Position numbers and translations under genes: made by a program. This document shows positions 8,973 to 16,529 of a DNA stretch of 28,406 nt, piece by piece (within the stretch, counting starts at the first letter, position 1; each line of letters begins with the position of its first letter). The stretch is from the NCBI GenBank assembly GCA_946480465.1, contig CAMLJY010000069.1, positions 1 to 28,406 of the forward strand. The letters run 5' to 3'. The stretch is from an uncultured Burkholderiales bacterium (GTDB taxonomy: Bacteria > Pseudomonadota > Gammaproteobacteria > Burkholderiales > Burkholderiaceae). The notes beneath the pieces were generated by a model, which saw only the letters and a program-made list of their open reading frames with translations, did no database searches and was not told where the DNA came from.

Positions 8973-10589
8973 ATGGCCGACCCCCTGCTGATCGCCCGCC
9001 ACGGCGACATCGTCTGCGAACTGCTGCCGGCGCTGGCGAACCGCCACGGCCTGATCACCGGCGCCACCGGCACCGGCAAGACCATCACGCTGCAGACCCT
9101 GGCCGAGAACTTCAGCCGCGTCGGCGTGCCGGTGTTCATGGCCGACGTGAAGGGCGACCTCACCGGCATCAGCCAGGCCGGTTCGCTCAGCCCCAAGCTC
9201 GCCGCCGTCCTGAAGGAGCGCGGCCTCGACGAGCCGCAGCACACCGCCTGCCCCGCCACGCTGTGGGACGTCTTCGGCAAGGACGGCCACCCGGTCCGCG
9301 CCACCGTTTCCGACATGGGCCCGCTGCTGCTGGCCCGCATGCTGGCGCTGAACGAGACGCAGGCCGGCGTGCTGAACCTGGTCTTCAAGATCGCCGACGA
9401 CCACGGCCTCTTGCTGCTGGACCTGAAGGACCTGCGCGCGATGCTGCAGCACGTGGGCGACAACGCCAGCGACTTCACGACCGAGTACGGCAACGTCAGC
9501 GCGGCATCGATCGGTGCCATCCAGCGCGGCCTGCTGCAGATCGAGCAGCAAGGCGGCGACCGATTCTTCGGCGAACCGATGCTGGACATCGCCGACTTCA
9601 TGCAGACGGTGGACGGCCACGGAACGATCAACATCCTGGCCGCCGACCAGCTGATGAACGCGCCGCGCCTCTATGCCACCTTCCTGCTGTGGATGCTGTC
9701 GGAGCTGTTCGAGATGCTCCCGGAGGTGGGCGACCTGGACAAGCCGAAGCTGGTCTTCTTCTTCGACGAGGCGCACCTCCTGTTCAAGGATGCGCCGGCC
9801 GCGCTGATCGAGCGCATCGAGCTGGTCGTGCGCCTGGTGCGCAGCAAGGGCGTCGGCGTCTACTTCGTGACGCAGAACCCGCTGGACGTGCCCGACAGCG
9901 TGCTGGCTCAGCTGGGCAACCGCGTGCAGCATGCGCTGCGGGCCTTCACACCGCGCGACCAGAAAGCGGTGCGCTCGGCGGCCGAGACGATGCGCGCGAA
10001 CCCCAGGATCCCGGACATGGCCACCGCGATCACCGAGCTGGCGGTGGGGGAGGCCCTGGTCAGCTTCCTCGACGCCAAGGGCCGGCCCTGCGTCACCGAG
10101 CGGGTCTTCGTCCTGCCGCCCGGCAGCCAGATCGGCCCGATCACGCCGGAGCAACGCCAGGCGCTGCGTGCCAGTTCGCTGGTCGCGGGGGTGTACGAGA
10201 AGAGCATCGACCGCGAATCGGCCTACGAGAAGCTCAAGGGGCGCACGCTGGCCGCGCCGGCCACGGCGCCGGCGGGTTACGGCGAGGCACCGGCCGCGTC
10301 CACCCCGGGTGCGGGCCGCAGCATGGCCGACGAGGCGGCGCAAGCCGTGCGGCGACCGCTGCCCGGCAGCGCAGTCCCGGCGCCCGCGCCGGCTTCCGCC
10401 AGCGGCGGGATGATGGACGAGCTGAAGGGCGTGCTGTTCGGCCGCACCGGGCCGCGCGGCGGGCGCACCGAAGGCATCGCCGAATCGGCCGCGCGCTCGG
10501 CCATGCGTTCGATCGGCTCGGCGGTCGGCCGCGAGATCATCCGCGGCGTGCTCGGCTCCATCCTCGGCAGCGGCAGCCGCCGGCGCTGA
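8973..10589 (+). CDS. HerA/YjgR-type ATPase (DUF853, helicase HerA-like C-terminal domain)
   Basis: A 538-residue P-loop ATPase of the HerA-FtsK superfamily, like E. coli YjgR; the cellular role of this subfamily is unclear. Seen: Walker A GATGTGKT at 30-37 right after a short N-terminal strand pair, Walker [13 protein letters not shown], the sensor-like [15 protein letters not shown], and [14 protein letters not shown]. After a Pro/Ala-rich linker comes a conserved-looking Gly-rich tail ([14 protein letters not shown], then [14 protein letters not shown]) that may pack in the ring or contact a partner. ATG 8973 ([12 protein letters not shown]) matches family starts; an ORF ATG at 8889 would overlap the divergent gene's upstream region. 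No clear ribosome site precedes 8973. Confidence 0.93.
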   Translation: MADPLLIARHGDIVCELLPALANRHGLITGATGTGKTITLQTLAENFSRVGVPVFMADVKGDLTGISQAGSLSPKLAAVLKERGLDEPQHTACPATLWDVFGKDGHPVRATVSDMGPLLLARMLALNETQAGVLNLVFKIADDHGLLLLDLKDLRAMLQHVGDNASDFTTEYGNVSAASIGAIQRGLLQIEQQGGDRFFGEPMLDIADFMQTVDGHGTINILAADQLMNAPRLYATFLLWMLSELFEMLPEVGDLDKPKLVFFFDEAHLLFKDAPAALIERIELVVRLVRSKGVGVYFVTQNPLDVPDSVLAQLGNRVQHALRAFTPRDQKAVRSAAETMRANPRIPDMATAITELAVGEALVSFLDAKGRPCVTERVFVLPPGSQIGPITPEQRQALRASSLVAGVYEKSIDRESAYEKLKGRTLAAPATAPAGYGEAPAASTPGAGRSMADEAAQAVRRPLPGSAVPAPAPASASGGMMDELKGVLFGRTGPRGGRTEGIAESAARSAMRSIGSAVGREIIRGVLGSILGSGSRRR

Positions 10590-10601
10590 GCGGGCGCCCG
10601 C
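10590..10601. terminator. Perfect 12-bp palindrome after the ATPase stop, terminator-like
   Basis: GCGGGCGCCCGC begins at the base after the TGA stop, in the short gap between two convergent genes. There is no T-run, so intrinsic termination is uncertain. Confidence 0.25.
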
Positions 10602-10676
10602 CCGGCGGCGAAATGGCGCCGCGCCGCGGCATCGCCGCCGCACCGGCGCGCGTCCGGCGGCGCGAGATGCGGCGCG

Positions 10677-12272
10677 TCATGGGACCTCGGCGGTTGCCGG
10701 CGGCGCCATGACGCGCGCCACCGCGTCGAGCTTCTCGATCAGCCGGTTCGCGAAGTAGCTGCTCTGCGTGTCCGGCTCCAGTGCGGCGATGGCCAGGTTG
10801 GCCAGCGGCTGGTCCAGCGGCAGATAGTGGCTGCCGGGCTCGGCGCGCAGCTCGCGCCTGTGCAGGCCCACCTGCACCCGCAGGATGGTTTGCGTGCCGT
10901 CGGCCACCGTGCCGCGCACGTCGGGGCGCGGCATCTCGCCGCGGGCGCGCTCGACGAAGCCTTCGGCCTGCAGCGTCTTCGCGCTGTCGAGCGTGTGGAC
11001 CGTGAGGCCCAGCGCGCGCAGGCGCCGCACCGCCTCGCCTTCCGAGGCCGCCAGCCAGTAGCCGCAGGGCCGCTCGCGCTGCACCAGCGTGCGCAGGGCC
11101 AGCGCCGAGTCCCAGTCCACCTCGATCGGCTTGTCGGCACCGGTCACCGGGTCCAGCATCAGCACCTCGCGCCGCGTCGGCGTGGTGGCGGCAAAGACCA
11201 CCGCCTGCCCGCTGCACGCGGCCGCGGCGACCTGCGCATCGGCCTCGCGCTGAAGGGCCACCAGCGCATCGGCATGGCGCGCGGCGGACTGCAGCACCGT
11301 CCTCACCGCCACGACGTGGGAATGCACCCGCCGCGCCAGGTGCAGGCGGCCGATGCCGATGCCGCGCGTCTCCAGCAGCAGGCTCACGGCATGCTTCAGC
11401 CCGCTCACGTTGCGGCCGGTGTCGGGCTGCACGCCGCCCATCGACAGGCGCAGGTTGCCCGGCCTGGTCGGGTTGGTGTAGTACCACTCGGTGCGATGGC
11501 CCTCGGCCGCCAGCGCCTCGATCATCGGCCGGCGGAACCACTCGTCGCTGGCCTGGCCGAGCGCCGGCGGCAGGTTGGCCACGGTGGCGTACTGCAGCAG
11601 CATGTCGTGGCGCTGCACGGCATTGAACTTCTCGAGATAGCGGCCGACGACGGTGTGCTCGTGCAGGTCGGCCACCACCACCGGCCGCTGGTGCTGCAGC
11701 AGCGTGTTCACCGCCTGGGCTTCGGGCGTGCGCAGCAGCAGGTGGTCGCGGTTGATGTCGATGCCGCCGGCACTCACGCGGCTCATCACCTCTGCGCCGT
11801 CGGGGTTGGCGCGCGGCAGCAGCAGCACGTCGACCTGGTCCAGCACGGCGCCCAGTTCGTGCCCGGCGAGCTGGCGGGCGACGACCAGCAGGGCCTCGCT
11901 GCCCGCCGGCTCGTCGCCATGCTGGCCGCCGATCAGCGCAACGGTCGGCCGCGGCGCGCTGCCGCGCGAAAAACGCAGCGCAACCAGCGGCGTGCCCCGC
12001 TGCGAGCGGCCGGCCTCGATGCGCTCGATGCGCGTGCCGCCGCTGCCGCCTTCGATCAGCAGCCCGCCCAGCAGCTCGGCCAGTTCGTCGTTGCTGGTGA
12101 AGTCCTCGCGCTCGTCGTCGAGCGAAGGCAGCTCGTAGCGCACCGCGGGCGGGGGAAAGCGCTCGGCCACGGCTGCCGAGTACGGCATCGGCTGCTGGCC
12201 CCAGGCGCCGGCACCGAACAGCGCGGCAGCGGCGGCGGCCGCGGTGGCGAGCAGGAGGCGTCGATCGAACAT
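10677..12272 (-). CDS. Exported M14-family zinc carboxypeptidase
   Basis: Metallopeptidase of the M14 fold, expected to trim peptides or amide-linked substrates in the periplasm. The 531-residue protein starts with a signal peptide having a twin-arginine-like MFDRRLLLATAAAA and a small-residue cleavage area near AGAWGQQ. Zinc ligands follow the HxxE...H pattern: His118 and Glu121 in GGQHGDEPAGSE, His204 in ADLHEHT; the catalytic Glu is probably Glu301 in LLLETRG. NPDG, and INRDH after it, match M14 substrate-site loops. Residues after ~400 form an extra C-terminal beta-rich part with no match I recognise. Its start lies 22 nt after the next minus-strand gene, so an operon with the two small envelope genes is likely. 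Confidence 0.88.
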   Translation of the reverse strand: MFDRRLLLATAAAAAAALFGAGAWGQQPMPYSAAVAERFPPPAVRYELPSLDDEREDFTSNDELAELLGGLLIEGGSGGTRIERIEAGRSQRGTPLVALRFSRGSAPRPTVALIGGQHGDEPAGSEALLVVARQLAGHELGAVLDQVDVLLLPRANPDGAEVMSRVSAGGIDINRDHLLLRTPEAQAVNTLLQHQRPVVVADLHEHTVVGRYLEKFNAVQRHDMLLQYATVANLPPALGQASDEWFRRPMIEALAAEGHRTEWYYTNPTRPGNLRLSMGGVQPDTGRNVSGLKHAVSLLLETRGIGIGRLHLARRVHSHVVAVRTVLQSAARHADALVALQREADAQVAAAACSGQAVVFAATTPTRREVLMLDPVTGADKPIEVDWDSALALRTLVQRERPCGYWLAASEGEAVRRLRALGLTVHTLDSAKTLQAEGFVERARGEMPRPDVRGTVADGTQTILRVQVGLHRRELRAEPGSHYLPLDQPLANLAIAALEPDTQSSYFANRLIEKLDAVARVMAPPATAEVP

Positions 12273-12294
12273 CGCGGCACTGTAGCCGCCGCCA

Positions 12295-12855
12295 TCAGCG
12301 GACGGTGTAGCCGCGGCCTTCCAGGCAGGCGCTCCTCGCACGCTGGTAGTCGGGGCGCCGGGCATCGGCCACCGCTGCCTGGCCGGTGGCCGCGGCCGCG
12401 GGGTCGAAGCCGGACTGGTCGGCGGCCCAGCGGTGGCAGTCGTACTCGTCGGCCGACTGGCGCTCGGGCGACTGGCCCTGGCGCGGGTAGACGAACTGGC
12501 GTGGCGCGGGTGCGGTGTCCGCCGGCAGCGGGGCCGCGGCGGCCGGAACCGGCGGCGGCACGACGACGTAGCCGCCATCGGGGTAGTGGCGGTAGTAGAC
12601 GCCGTTGGCCAACAGGTAGCTGACGCCGCCGACCACCACCACGCTGCGCCAGGCCGGCAGGCTGTGCACGTGCAGGCCGACAGTGGGTCGCCAGCCGTGG
12701 TGCCAGCCATGGTGATGACCGTGGGCGTAACCGTGGCGGTGGCCGTGCCAGCGGCCATCGGCCTGCGCTGGCGCGGCGGCCAGCAGCGCGGCTGCCGCCA
12801 GCAGCACCGGCGCGCCAAGGCGGCGCACGCCGAAGCTTCGGAACCGTCCGTTCAT
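12295..12855 (-). CDS. Exported His-rich protein, DUF6515-like
   Basis: A 186-residue secreted protein of unknown function. Signal peptide about 1-32 (LLAAAALLAAAPAQA), then a His-rich segment (residues 37-53, HGHRHGYAHGHHHG-like) that could bind metal. VGLHVHSLPAWRSVVVVGGVSY followed by YYRHYP and VVVPPP resembles proteins named DUF6515; the name is from memory. A C-terminal part from residue 123 (YPRQGQS, DEYDCHRWA) shares a pattern with the neighbouring lipoprotein. ATG 12855 has GGAGG five nt upstream; an alternative ATG at 12867 overlaps the upstream stop as TGATG and adds four residues. The CDS ends 22 nt before the carboxypeptidase start. Confidence 0.75.
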   Translation of the reverse strand: MNGRFRSFGVRRLGAPVLLAAAALLAAAPAQADGRWHGHRHGYAHGHHHGWHHGWRPTVGLHVHSLPAWRSVVVVGGVSYLLANGVYYRHYPDGGYVVVPPPVPAAAAPLPADTAPAPRQFVYPRQGQSPERQSADEYDCHRWAADQSGFDPAAAATGQAAVADARRPDYQRARSACLEGRGYTVR

Positions 12856-12866
12856 GCCTGCCTCCA

Positions 12867-13472
12867 TCACGCCACCCGGTAGCCGCGGCTGGCCATGCAG
12901 GCGGACATGGCGCGGCGGAAGTGGTTCATCGGCGCACGGGCCGCGGCGCTGGCCTGCTCGTAGCGCTCCTCGCGGCGCGCATGGGCCCGCTCCACCGCCT
13001 GCGCCCGCGATTCCTGGGCGATTGCGCCGAGCAGCAGGCCCACCACCGCGCCGGCGGCCGCGCGGTCGCCGGCGCGGCGCGGCGACGACAGCGCGGCGCC
13101 CAGCACCGCGCCGGTCACGGCACCGGCCGCCACGTCGCTGCCGTCGCGGACGTCGGGGGCCGAGCCCGGTGCCGGCGGCAGCCGCGCAGGCGCCAGGCCG
13201 GGGTCGGTGCCAGCCTGCGCCGAGGCCCAGCGGTAGCACTCGTAGCGGTCGCGGTCCTGCAGGCCGGCGCTCTGGCCCTGCTCCGGGTAGAACACCAGCG
13301 GCTCCGGCGCGGCCACGGCGGGCGCGGCCATGCGGCCATGGGGTGAGTAGACGGGCCGCTGCGGGTGCACCGCGCAGCCGGTGGCCAGGACCGTCATCGC
13401 GGCCGCCAGCAGCAAGGCTGTGCGCCGCAGCAGCGGCGACGGGGAAACGGGGGAGGGGCTCATCGCACGCAT
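12867..13472 (-). CDS. Glycine-zipper lipoprotein of unknown function
   Basis: About 201 residues. An N-terminal hydrophobic stretch ends in a lipobox LATGC (Cys33), so it is probably a lipoprotein. Residues 61-91 (FYPEQGQS, YECYRWASAQAGTDP) repeat the pattern seen in the downstream gene. A paired Gly/Ala zipper (AAGAVTGAVLGAAL and AAGAVVGLLLGAIA, about 115-152) looks like a membrane-inserting glycine-zipper hairpin. It ends with RRAMSACMASRGYRV, again matching the neighbour. The start could be ATG 13472 or 13463; both keep the signal. The stop overlaps a possible start of the next gene. Confidence 0.72.
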   Translation of the reverse strand: MRAMSPSPVSPSPLLRRTALLLAAAMTVLATGCAVHPQRPVYSPHGRMAAPAVAAPEPLVFYPEQGQSAGLQDRDRYECYRWASAQAGTDPGLAPARLPPAPGSAPDVRDGSDVAAGAVTGAVLGAALSSPRRAGDRAAAGAVVGLLLGAIAQESRAQAVERAHARREERYEQASAAARAPMNHFRRAMSACMASRGYRVA

Positions 13473-13775
13473 GCTCGGCCAACGCGGTGTACCCGTCTGT
13501 GCGTTGACGTGAAGCAATGCAAAGTTTCGTGCGCGGCCGCGGTTCGGCGCATCCAGTCAGCCGCGCGTGCCGTAAGGCACATCAACAGCTCTTGAATGCG
13601 CCCGATGTCCGCCGCCGGCTCCACCACCCCCACCATCCCGAGGGCCCGCACCCGTCCGCCCCTGATGCCCGTCGGCGCGGGCCGGCGAATGGCCCGCGCA
13701 GGACTGCTCTGGCAAGATGCCGGCCGTCCGCCCGAGCGGCCGCCAGCCGGCCCTTGCGCCGGGCGCCGTGCGCCG
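13473..13775. other. Divergent intergenic region between the lipoprotein and the ECF sigma gene
   Basis: About 300 bp with no convincing gene of its own. It holds a small hairpin GTGCC-GTAA-GGCAC (13567-13580) and a candidate alternative-sigma promoter (separate entry). The sigma ORF stays open back to an ATG at 13596, so part of the region might be translated as a low-complexity N-terminal extension. I prefer ATG 13776 because conserved sequence begins soon after it. Confidence 0.5.
13549..13577 (+). promoter_or_regulatory. Candidate autoregulatory ECF promoter upstream of the sigma gene
   Basis: GCATCC, an 18-nt spacer, then TAAGG. This recalls the TGATCC/TAAG-like layout I remember for RpoE-ChrR promoters of Rhodobacter, but matches it only partly. 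Such sigma factors commonly drive their own gene. Weak evidence; no second copy was found before the export operon. Confidence 0.22.
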
Positions 13776-14450
13776 ATGTCTACAGCCCGACCCGCCCCTT
13801 CCCCTCCCGCCCCGGCCGCGGATACGTCCGCCCCCGAGGCCGGGCATGCCCAGCGCGACCGGCGTGACCAGCAACTGGCCAGCTGGCTGCAGCAGGCCGC
13901 GGCCGGCGACGCCCGCGCCTTCGAACGCTTCTACGACGCCACCGCCGGCTACGCCCAGTCCCTCGCGCGCCGCCTGCTGCGCGAGTCCGACGTCGACGAC
14001 GTGCTGGCTGACAGTTACTTCCAGGCCTGGCGCGAGGCGCCACGCTTCGACCCGGCCCGGGGCAGTGCGGTGACCTGGCTGCTGACGCGCGTGCACAGCC
14101 GCGCGATCGACCTGCGACGCCAGCAAAGGCGCGCGCCCGAATCCCCGGCCGATCCCGATGCCGACGCCCTGGCCGAGTGCGCCGCCGACCTGCCCGGCCC
14201 CGACGAGCTGCTGGCCCTGGCCGAGGCCGGCACCCGGCTGGCCGCGGCATTGGCCGGGCTGTCGGCACAGGAACGCTGGGTGCTGGGTCTGGCCTATTTC
14301 CGCGATCTGTCGCATGCCGCGACCGCCCAGGCCACCGGCCTGCCGCTGGGCACGGTGAAGTCCCTGCTGCTGCGCGCGCAGCACAAACTGCGCATGCTGC
14401 TCACCGAAGCCCCGGCCACGCCGGCGGCCCCGTCGCCCCGGCTCGGTTGA
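13776..14450 (+). CDS. ECF-type RNA polymerase sigma factor
   Basis: Extracytoplasmic-function sigma-70 that directs RNA polymerase to stress-type promoters. From ATG 13776 the protein has 224 residues. Region 2 spans about 45-118: ARAFERFYDATAGYAQSLARR, the core-binding DVDDVLADSYFQAW, and TWLLTRVHSRAIDLRR. Region 4 spans about 160-210: LSAQERWVLGLAYFRDLSH, then the helix-turn-helix GLPLGTVKSLLLRAQHKL. A ~35-residue Pro/Ala-rich N-terminal stretch is not conserved-looking. The next gene, 29 nt downstream, is a ChrR-like cupin protein, the usual place for the cognate anti-sigma. Likely targets are its own promoter and the export operon starting at 15116 (inference). Confidence 0.92.
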   Translation: MSTARPAPSPPAPAADTSAPEAGHAQRDRRDQQLASWLQQAAAGDARAFERFYDATAGYAQSLARRLLRESDVDDVLADSYFQAWREAPRFDPARGSAVTWLLTRVHSRAIDLRRQQRRAPESPADPDADALAECAADLPGPDELLALAEAGTRLAAALAGLSAQERWVLGLAYFRDLSHAATAQATGLPLGTVKSLLLRAQHKLRMLLTEAPATPAAPSPRLG

Positions 14451-14479
14451 TCCGCCCACCGCCTCCGCCCCACACGACC

Positions 14480-14962
14480 ATGGACCAACCCGCCCGCCCC
14501 GCCGACCCCCACGCGAGCGCGCTGGACGCCGACATCGTCGACGTGCTGAACGATGCCGTGTCGCCGACGCCGGTCGACCAGGCGCTGCTGGCCCGGGTGA
14601 AGCGGCGGGTGCTGGCGCGCATCGCCGAGTCGCAGGCCGCCGAGCACCTGACGGTGCGGGCCGAGGACGGCCGGTGGCAGCCATACGGGCCCGGCCTGTC
14701 CCTGAAGGTGCTGCACGAGGCGGATGGCGTGATGTCGTACCTGCTGCGCCTGGCGCCGGGCGCAGTGCTGCCGCCGCACCGCCATCCGCTGGACGAGGAA
14801 TGCGTGGTGCTCGAAGGCGCGCTGCGCATCGGCGACCTGGAGGTCGGCGCCGGCGGCTTCCACCTCGGCCGCAAGGACGTGCTGCACATGCCGATCGTCA
14901 GCGAGCACGGCGCGCTGATCTTCCTGCGCGGCGCCCCGCCCGAGATCGCGCTGATGGTCTGA
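14480..14962 (+). CDS. ChrR-like cupin anti-sigma factor
   Basis: 160 residues. Residues 1-58 are helical (DQALLARVKRRVLARIAES) and would be the sigma-binding part. Residues 65-155 are a cupin barrel with the metal motif HRHPLDEE (His100, His102, Glu106) and a later His136 in DVLHMP. In Rhodobacter ChrR, the N-terminal part holds a zinc site made by His and Cys residues; here residues 1-60 have no Cys and only isolated His, so that site is absent while the cupin site looks complete. Release may therefore depend on the cupin metal or ligand alone. The only Cys is Cys108, next to the cupin motif. Pairing with the sigma gene is by adjacency. Confidence 0.83.
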   Translation: MDQPARPADPHASALDADIVDVLNDAVSPTPVDQALLARVKRRVLARIAESQAAEHLTVRAEDGRWQPYGPGLSLKVLHEADGVMSYLLRLAPGAVLPPHRHPLDEECVVLEGALRIGDLEVGAGGFHLGRKDVLHMPIVSEHGALIFLRGAPPEIALMV

Positions 14963-15115
14963 AGAGACCGTCACCCGAAAGCCCCCCGGCCCGACCGCCT
15001 TTCGCGCCACCCCGCGCGAGCTTCCCGACAGCCGGCGGCATTTCGTCGCCCGCCCGCGGCGCGCCGCGCCGCCGCTTCGCAGACTGCGCACATCGAACAA
15101 CCACCGGTGTGCGCC

Positions 15116-15802
15116 ATGACCCCGACCCGCCTGCATTCCTGCCCGCTCCCCCGCCCCTCCCTCGCCCGCCGCGCCGCCACGCTGGCGCTGGCCGCCGCCG
15201 CGCTGCTGGCACCGCTGGCGCCGGCACTCGCCGCCGGCAACGACGCCGCGGTCGCCGCCGCGCTGGCCGAGTTCCAGCGCGCCCTGGGTGGCCAGCAGTC
15301 GGCGGCGGAACCGGCCTCGGAGCAGTTCCTGAAACTGTCGCAGGCCGAACCCACCAACCCGGTGCTGCGGGCGTATGCCGGCGCCGCCACGGCGATGCGC
15401 GCATCCAGCACGCTGCTGCCCTGGAAGAAGATGAACTACGCCGAGGACGGCCTGGCGCTGGTCGACAAGGCCCTGGCTCAGCTGACGCCGGCCCACGACG
15501 CACCGCTGTACCGCCACGTGCCGGCCAGCCTCGAAGTGCGCTTCACCGCCGCCGGCACCTACCTCGCGATGCCGGCGATGTTCAACCGCCATGAACGCGG
15601 CCTGAAGCTGCTGGACGAGGTGGCGAACAGCCCGCTGATGGACGCTGCACCGCCCCCCTTCAAGGGCATCGTCTGGATGCGGGCCGGCCAGGAGGCCGCG
15701 AAGGCGCAGCGCAATGCCGAGGCGCGCCAGTGGTTCCAGAAGGTCAGCACCAGCGGCGCGCCGCAGGCCCCGGCGGCGCAGGCGCGGCTGAAGGACCTGT
15801 GA
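15116..15802 (+). CDS. Exported helical-repeat (TPR-like) protein, first gene of export operon
   Basis: 228 residues with a clear signal peptide (ARRAATLALAAAALLAPLAPALAA, cleavage about residue 40). The rest is Ala-rich helices of TPR style, for example EQFLKLSQAEPTNPVLRAYAGAA and AGQEAAKAQRNAEARQWFQKV. I do not recognise a named family. The CDS ends 10 nt before the ABC ATPase gene, so it is probably a periplasmic accessory of that transporter. A 153-bp gap from the anti-sigma gene could hold the operon promoter. ATG 15116 was chosen over a GTG at 15107. Confidence 0.8.
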   Translation: MTPTRLHSCPLPRPSLARRAATLALAAAALLAPLAPALAAGNDAAVAAALAEFQRALGGQQSAAEPASEQFLKLSQAEPTNPVLRAYAGAATAMRASSTLLPWKKMNYAEDGLALVDKALAQLTPAHDAPLYRHVPASLEVRFTAAGTYLAMPAMFNRHERGLKLLDEVANSPLMDAAPPPFKGIVWMRAGQEAAKAQRNAEARQWFQKVSTSGAPQAPAAQARLKDL

Positions 15803-15812
15803 GGGCACCGCG

Positions 15813-16529
15813 ATGAACGCGCCCGAACGCCTTCCCGCCGGCGCTGCCCGCACGGTCGCCACGGCCGTCCTGCAGCTGCGCGGCGTGCACAAGACCTACC
15901 GCCTCGGCAGCCACGTGGTGCCGGCGCTGCGCGGTGTCGACCTGGAACTGCACGCCGGCGAGATGCTGGCGCTGACCGGCCCGTCCGGCAGCGGCAAGAG
16001 CACCATCCTGAACGTCGCCGGCCTGATCGACGCGCCCGACCAGGGCGAGATCCTGCTGCGCGGCGCGGCCGTGGGCGGCCTGCCCGCGCGCGACGCCGCG
16101 CTGCTGCGCCGCGACGCCATCGGCTTCGTGTTCCAGAGCTTCAACCTGGTGCCGGTGATGACGGTGGCCGAGAACGTCGACTACCCGCTGTTCCTGGCCG
16201 GCGTGGCCGCTGCCGAGCGGCGCGAGCGCGTGCACGCGATGCTGCGCGCGGTCGGCCTGCACGAGCACGCCCGGCACCGCCCCGACGCACTGTCCGGCGG
16301 CCAGCGCCAGCGGGTGGCCATCGCCCGCGCGCTGGTGAAGCGGCCGGCGCTGGTGATCGCCGACGAGCCCACCGCCAGCCTGGATTCGCACACCGCCGAC
16401 CAGGTGCTCGACCTGATGCGTGAGCAGGGCCATGCGCACGGCGCGGCCTTCCTCGTCGCCACGCACGACGCGCGCCTGCTCGGCCGCTGCGATCGCGCGA
16501 TAGCACTGCTCGATGGAGTGATCCAATGA
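15813..16529 (+). CDS. ABC transporter ATP-binding protein, LolD/MacB type
   Basis: Cytoplasmic ATPase of the MacB/LolD/FtsE class, which drives periplasmic mechanical work and not classic transport through a pore. All motifs are intact in 238 residues: Walker A GPSGSGKST (56-64), Q-loop FVFQSFNLVP, signature LSGGQRQRVAIARAL (160-174), Walker B LVIADEP (180-186), D-loop SLD, and H-loop ATHD (His218). NLVPVMTVAENVDYPL is typical of LolD-like proteins. Its last four bases overlap the permease start (ATGA), so the two are coupled. Confidence 0.95.
   Translation: MNAPERLPAGAARTVATAVLQLRGVHKTYRLGSHVVPALRGVDLELHAGEMLALTGPSGSGKSTILNVAGLIDAPDQGEILLRGAAVGGLPARDAALLRRDAIGFVFQSFNLVPVMTVAENVDYPLFLAGVAAAERRERVHAMLRAVGLHEHARHRPDALSGGQRQRVAIARALVKRPALVIADEPTASLDSHTADQVLDLMREQGHAHGAAFLVATHDARLLGRCDRAIALLDGVIQ

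Noticed and set aside
10590..10676. Bidirectional intrinsic terminator between the ATPase and carboxypeptidase genes
   Set aside because: GC-rich palindromes are present, but no T-tract follows on either strand; only a low-confidence entry is given for the first palindrome.
13596..13775. N-terminal extension of the ECF sigma factor by 60 residues
   Set aside because: The frame is open and GC-rich, but the product is Pro/Arg/Gly-rich with no sigma homology; kept only as an alternative start.
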